A stretch of DNA of 7,996 bases from Raineyella sp964402325 (GTDB lineage Bacteria > Actinomycetota > Actinomycetes > Propionibacteriales > Propionibacteriaceae), in contig CAYOBI010000098.1 of the NCBI GenBank assembly GCA_964402325.1, positions 1 through 7,996 on the forward strand, in the 5' to 3' direction. Numbering within the stretch: the stretch's first letter is position 1; the number at the start of each line of letters is the position of its first letter. Under the pieces are notes generated by a model that was given only the letters and a program-made list of their open reading frames with translations, did no database searches and was not told the DNA's origin. The translations under genes were made by a program, and so were the position numbers. Below are positions 6,287 through 7,996 of the stretch, piece by piece.

Positions 6287-7348
6287 TCAGCCGCCCAGGA
6301 TCGGCAGGGCGCTGCAGGCGCCGCAGGCCGCGCACCCGGCCCGCTGGTCGGCGGCGCGCATCCCCGCAGCGCGGAGCAGGGACGCCACGCGCGAGGTGAC
6401 GTCGGCCAGCGTCCGGGCATCAGGGGGCCCAACGCGGTCCACGTCGGCGGCGAGTGTTCCGGCGAGCGGCCGGAACGGAACGACGAAGGGGTAGACGCCC
6501 ATCCCGATCAACTCGGCGCAGTGGCCGACCAGCTCGTCGGGATCCTCGCCGAGCCCGACCAGGAGGTAGGTGGAGACGCGGTTGTGCCCGAAGACATCGA
6601 CCGCCTCGCGCCACGCGGCGCGGTAGTCGTCGAGGGTCACACTCGACTTGCCCGGCATCCAGCGGCGCCGCACCTCGTCGTCCATCGACTCGACGTGGAT
6701 GCCGATGGTGTCCGCACCGGAGTCGCGCAGCTCCTGGATGGTGTTCGGGTCACCGGGCGGCTCGCACTGGACCTGGATCGGCAGATCAGGGCAGGCCGCC
6801 CGGATGGCGCGGACGCACCGGGCGAGATGCCGGGCACCACGGTCGGGTGCGGCGGACGTTCCGGTGGTGAGGACCATCTGGGCGACCCCGTCCAGGTCCA
6901 CGGCGGCCCGGGCCACCTCCGCGAGCTGGGCCGGAGTCTTCACTGCCACCGTCGCGCCACTGGCCAGGGACTCCTCGATGGCGCAGAAGCGGCAGCGCTG
7001 GTCCTCGGCGTAGCGGGCGCAGGTCTGCACCACGGTGGTGGCCAGGACGTTGCCCGAGTGGAGCCGGGCGATCTTTTCGTACGGAACGCCGTCGGCGGTG
7101 GACAGGTCATAGAAGCGAGGCCGGAGCACCGGCTCGACCTCGAGGCCGAGGTCGGTCCCGTCGTGGAACAGACGGCCGTCCGCCACCGTGTACGGCGAAT
7201 CGGAGCGTACGGGCAGGGAGCTCCCGATGCCACCGAGGAAGACGTGCCCGTCGTCGCTCGGGCCCGCGCCGGCGCGGCGGGACACGGGGGCGGAGAGGTT
7301 GCGGATTCCCCTCACAGCCAGTTCCGTACGTGTGTCGAAGAGGGTCAC
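6287..7348 (-). CDS. MSMEG_0568/Sll0785 family radical SAM protein
   Basis: 353 aa. The start is GTG, chosen because a perfect AGGAGG (7353-7358) lies 4 nt upstream. The family is the radical SAM member of Nit1C clusters (NitD in Pseudomonas, Sll0785 in Synechocystis); its reaction is unknown. Cys110, Cys119 and Cys122 form CX8CX2C, in the context CARYAEDQRCRFC, and should hold the SAM-binding [4Fe-4S] cluster; the first spacing is much longer than the canonical CX3CX2C. Downstream TIM-barrel-like elements include VLTTGTSAAPDRG (SAM-binding region), IQVQCEPP, GADTIGIHVESMDD and STYLLVGLGED. The C terminus has CAACGAC (Cys339, 342, 345), which could bind a second cluster. The gene sits directly before the nitrilase, suggesting that its product or substrate is a nitrile or related nitrogen compound (inference). 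Confidence 0.9.
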   Translation of the reverse strand: MTLFDTRTELAVRGIRNLSAPVSRRAGAGPSDDGHVFLGGIGSSLPVRSDSPYTVADGRLFHDGTDLGLEVEPVLRPRFYDLSTADGVPYEKIARLHSGNVLATTVVQTCARYAEDQRCRFCAIEESLASGATVAVKTPAQLAEVARAAVDLDGVAQMVLTTGTSAAPDRGARHLARCVRAIRAACPDLPIQVQCEPPGDPNTIQELRDSGADTIGIHVESMDDEVRRRWMPGKSSVTLDDYRAAWREAVDVFGHNRVSTYLLVGLGEDPDELVGHCAELIGMGVYPFVVPFRPLAGTLAADVDRVGPPDARTLADVTSRVASLLRAAGMRAADQRAGCAACGACSALPILGG

Positions 7349-7352
7349 GGTG

Positions 7353-7358
7353 CCTCCT
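7353..7358 (-). promoter_or_regulatory. Shine-Dalgarno site fixing the GTG start of the radical SAM gene
   Basis: The minus strand reads AGGAGG, a perfect match to the anti-SD core, followed by CACC and the GTG at 7348-7346. It supports this non-ATG start over the next in-frame alternatives. Confidence 0.8.
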
Positions 7359-7388
7359 GATCGGATCGGGGCGGGTCGGGGCCACGGC

Positions 7389-7416
7389 GTCGGCCCGGCC
7401 GGTGGGCCGGGCCGAC
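7389..7416 (-). terminator. 12-bp perfect GC hairpin, possible attenuator or RNA-stability element
   Basis: Left arm GTCGGCCCGGCC (7389-7400) and right arm GGCCGGGCCGAC (7405-7416) are exact reverse complements around a 4-base loop. It begins 9 bases beyond the stop codon of the Sll0783-like gene. On the transcribed (minus) strand it is followed by GC-rich sequence without a T tract, so a classical intrinsic terminator is unlikely. Inference: a partial terminator, or a 3' stabilising structure that lets the first gene be expressed above the downstream ones. Confidence 0.55.
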
Positions 7417-7425
7417 ACGCGGCGC

Positions 7426-7950
7426 TCAGACCATCCAGGTGGAGTTGATGATGGCGCCCTTGCGGGCGTAGTGGATGAGCGCGTCCTGGACGTCCAGCGG
7501 GTGCGCCGGCACGACGCCCTCGATGAGGTCCTCCTCGCGATGCCCGTGCAAGGCCAGACCGAAGCGGCAGGCGAAGACGGTGCCGCCCTCCTTGATGAAG
7601 GTGCTGATCGTGTCGTTGATGTTCTGCTCGCCGGGGAAGCCGCTGTCACCGGTGGTGGGGAAGCCGCGCGTCGCGATCGCGTTCATCGCGCCGGTCCCGT
7701 AGAAGTAGACGACCGACTCGAAGCCTTTGCGCTGCGCGCGGACGGCCTGCAGCAGGGCGACAAGGCTGACGGACGATTCGTGGGCGATGCCGTGGATGAG
7801 GGTGAAGTAGGTCTCGCCCTCCTCGGCCTGGTAATCGGGGAAAATCTTGGTCGAACCGTAGAGGTTCGACCCCTTGGGCAGCGAGGGGTGGGGAATTTCG
7901 GAGCGGGACTTCTCGATATTGGCGGCGATCTGGTCGTCGAAGGTCGACAT
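7426..7950 (-). CDS. MSMEG_0572/Sll0783 family nitrogen starvation response protein
   Basis: 174 aa, ATG start preceded by AGGAG (7958-7962) at 7 nt spacing. It corresponds to NitB of the Pseudomonas Nit1C cluster and to Synechocystis Sll0783, which is induced by nitrogen starvation and needed for normal polyhydroxybutyrate accumulation. Its biochemical role is unknown. There is no signal peptide or membrane segment, so it should be cytoplasmic. The central and C-terminal parts (VVYFYGTGA near 80-88, FACRFGLALHG near 126-136, then DLIEGVVPA and a final KGAIINSTWMV) resemble the alternating strand-helix layout of DsrE-like proteins; this fold suggestion is inference. Cys128 is the only cysteine and sits where DsrE-type proteins often carry theirs. 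As the first gene, followed by a strong hairpin, it may be made in excess over the rest. Family assignment is confident, function is not. Confidence 0.88.
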   Translation of the reverse strand: MSTFDDQIAANIEKSRSEIPHPSLPKGSNLYGSTKIFPDYQAEEGETYFTLIHGIAHESSVSLVALLQAVRAQRKGFESVVYFYGTGAMNAIATRGFPTTGDSGFPGEQNINDTISTFIKEGGTVFACRFGLALHGHREEDLIEGVVPAHPLDVQDALIHYARKGAIINSTWMV

Positions 7951-7996
7951 CTGGTAGCTCCTCTGGGCTGATGTCCGTCGGGACGGTGGCTATCGG

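Larger units (their letters stand above)
139..7950 (-). other. Nit1C-type gene cluster, probable single operon
   Basis: Eight genes lie in the same direction with gaps of 77, 65, 45, 25, 49, -4 and 52 bases. The families present match the conserved Nit1C set: Sll0783-like protein, radical SAM protein, Sll0784-type nitrilase, FAD oxidoreductase, GNAT plus AIR-synthase-like protein and MSMEG_0570-like protein. Two further genes, a nitrilase paralogue and a glycosyltransferase, are of the MSMEG_0566/0565 kind known from mycobacteria. Established knowledge: the Synechocystis members are nitrogen-starvation induced, and Pseudomonas versions are needed for cyanide or nitrile assimilation. Inference: the block is co-transcribed from a promoter to the right of the window and serves nitrogen scavenging from nitriles. 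No regulator gene (such as the NitA-type activator of pseudomonads) is inside the window. Confidence 0.85.

Noticed and set aside
6222..6335. N-terminal extension of the Nit1 protein (38 extra residues)
   Set aside because: It is Arg/Pro-rich, overlaps the end of the radical SAM gene, and the downstream ATG has its own SD and matches the family start.
5283..6494. Plus-strand open frame of 403 codons opposite the nitrilase
   Set aside because: It covers the intact nitrilase with all catalytic residues on the other strand and spans a gene junction there; no motif was seen.
7951..7996. Promoter or operator upstream of the first gene
   Set aside because: Only 46 bases are available; apart from the Shine-Dalgarno site I see no convincing -10/-35, sigma-54 or operator sequence.

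Overview
The window comes from a high-GC bacterium with the look of an actinobacterium: GC-rich third codon positions, two GTG starts with near-perfect Shine-Dalgarno sites, and HNH-endonuclease debris of a kind common in Actinobacteria. It is almost entirely filled by one eight-gene block on the minus strand (7950 down to 139). I recognise it as a Nit1C-type cluster, the conserved gene set named after the sll0783-sll0787 genes of Synechocystis and MSMEG_0565-0572 of Mycobacterium smegmatis. It is associated with nitrogen starvation in cyanobacteria and with growth on cyanide or nitriles (cyanotrophy) in Pseudomonas.

Transcription order is: (1) Sll0783/MSMEG_0572-family nitrogen-starvation protein (7950-7426); (2) MSMEG_0568-family radical SAM protein (7348-6287); (3) Sll0784-family nitrilase, the Nit1 enzyme (6221-5322); (4) MSMEG_0569-family FAD-dependent oxidoreductase (5276-3963); (5) a fused GNAT acetyltransferase plus AIR-synthase-like protein (3937-2549); (6) small MSMEG_0570-family protein (2499-2182); (7) a second nitrilase-superfamily protein overlapping gene 6 by four bases (2185-1316); (8) MSMEG_0565-family GT4 glycosyltransferase (1263-139). 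Gaps are 25-77 bases and seven of the eight genes have a clear ribosome-binding site; gene 7 appears to depend on translational coupling. The gap after gene 1 holds a perfect 12-bp GC hairpin without a T tract.

How the genes work together is inference. The nitrilase hydrolyses a nitrile, possibly a cyanohydrin formed from cyanide, releasing assimilable nitrogen. The radical SAM, acetyltransferase, ATP-using AIR-synthase-like, flavoprotein and glycosyltransferase parts look like a small-molecule biosynthetic or modifying set, whose product is not evident from sequence.

The most notable point is gene 7. It is clearly paralogous to the nitrilase, but two of its four catalytic positions are replaced (Glu to Asn, Cys to Asp) while the surrounding residues are kept, so it should be a pseudoenzyme or have a different activity. 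The left 126 bases downstream of the block read as a frameshifted fragment of an HNH endonuclease. The right 46 bases are the 5' leader of gene 1; no promoter could be identified and no regulator gene is inside the window.
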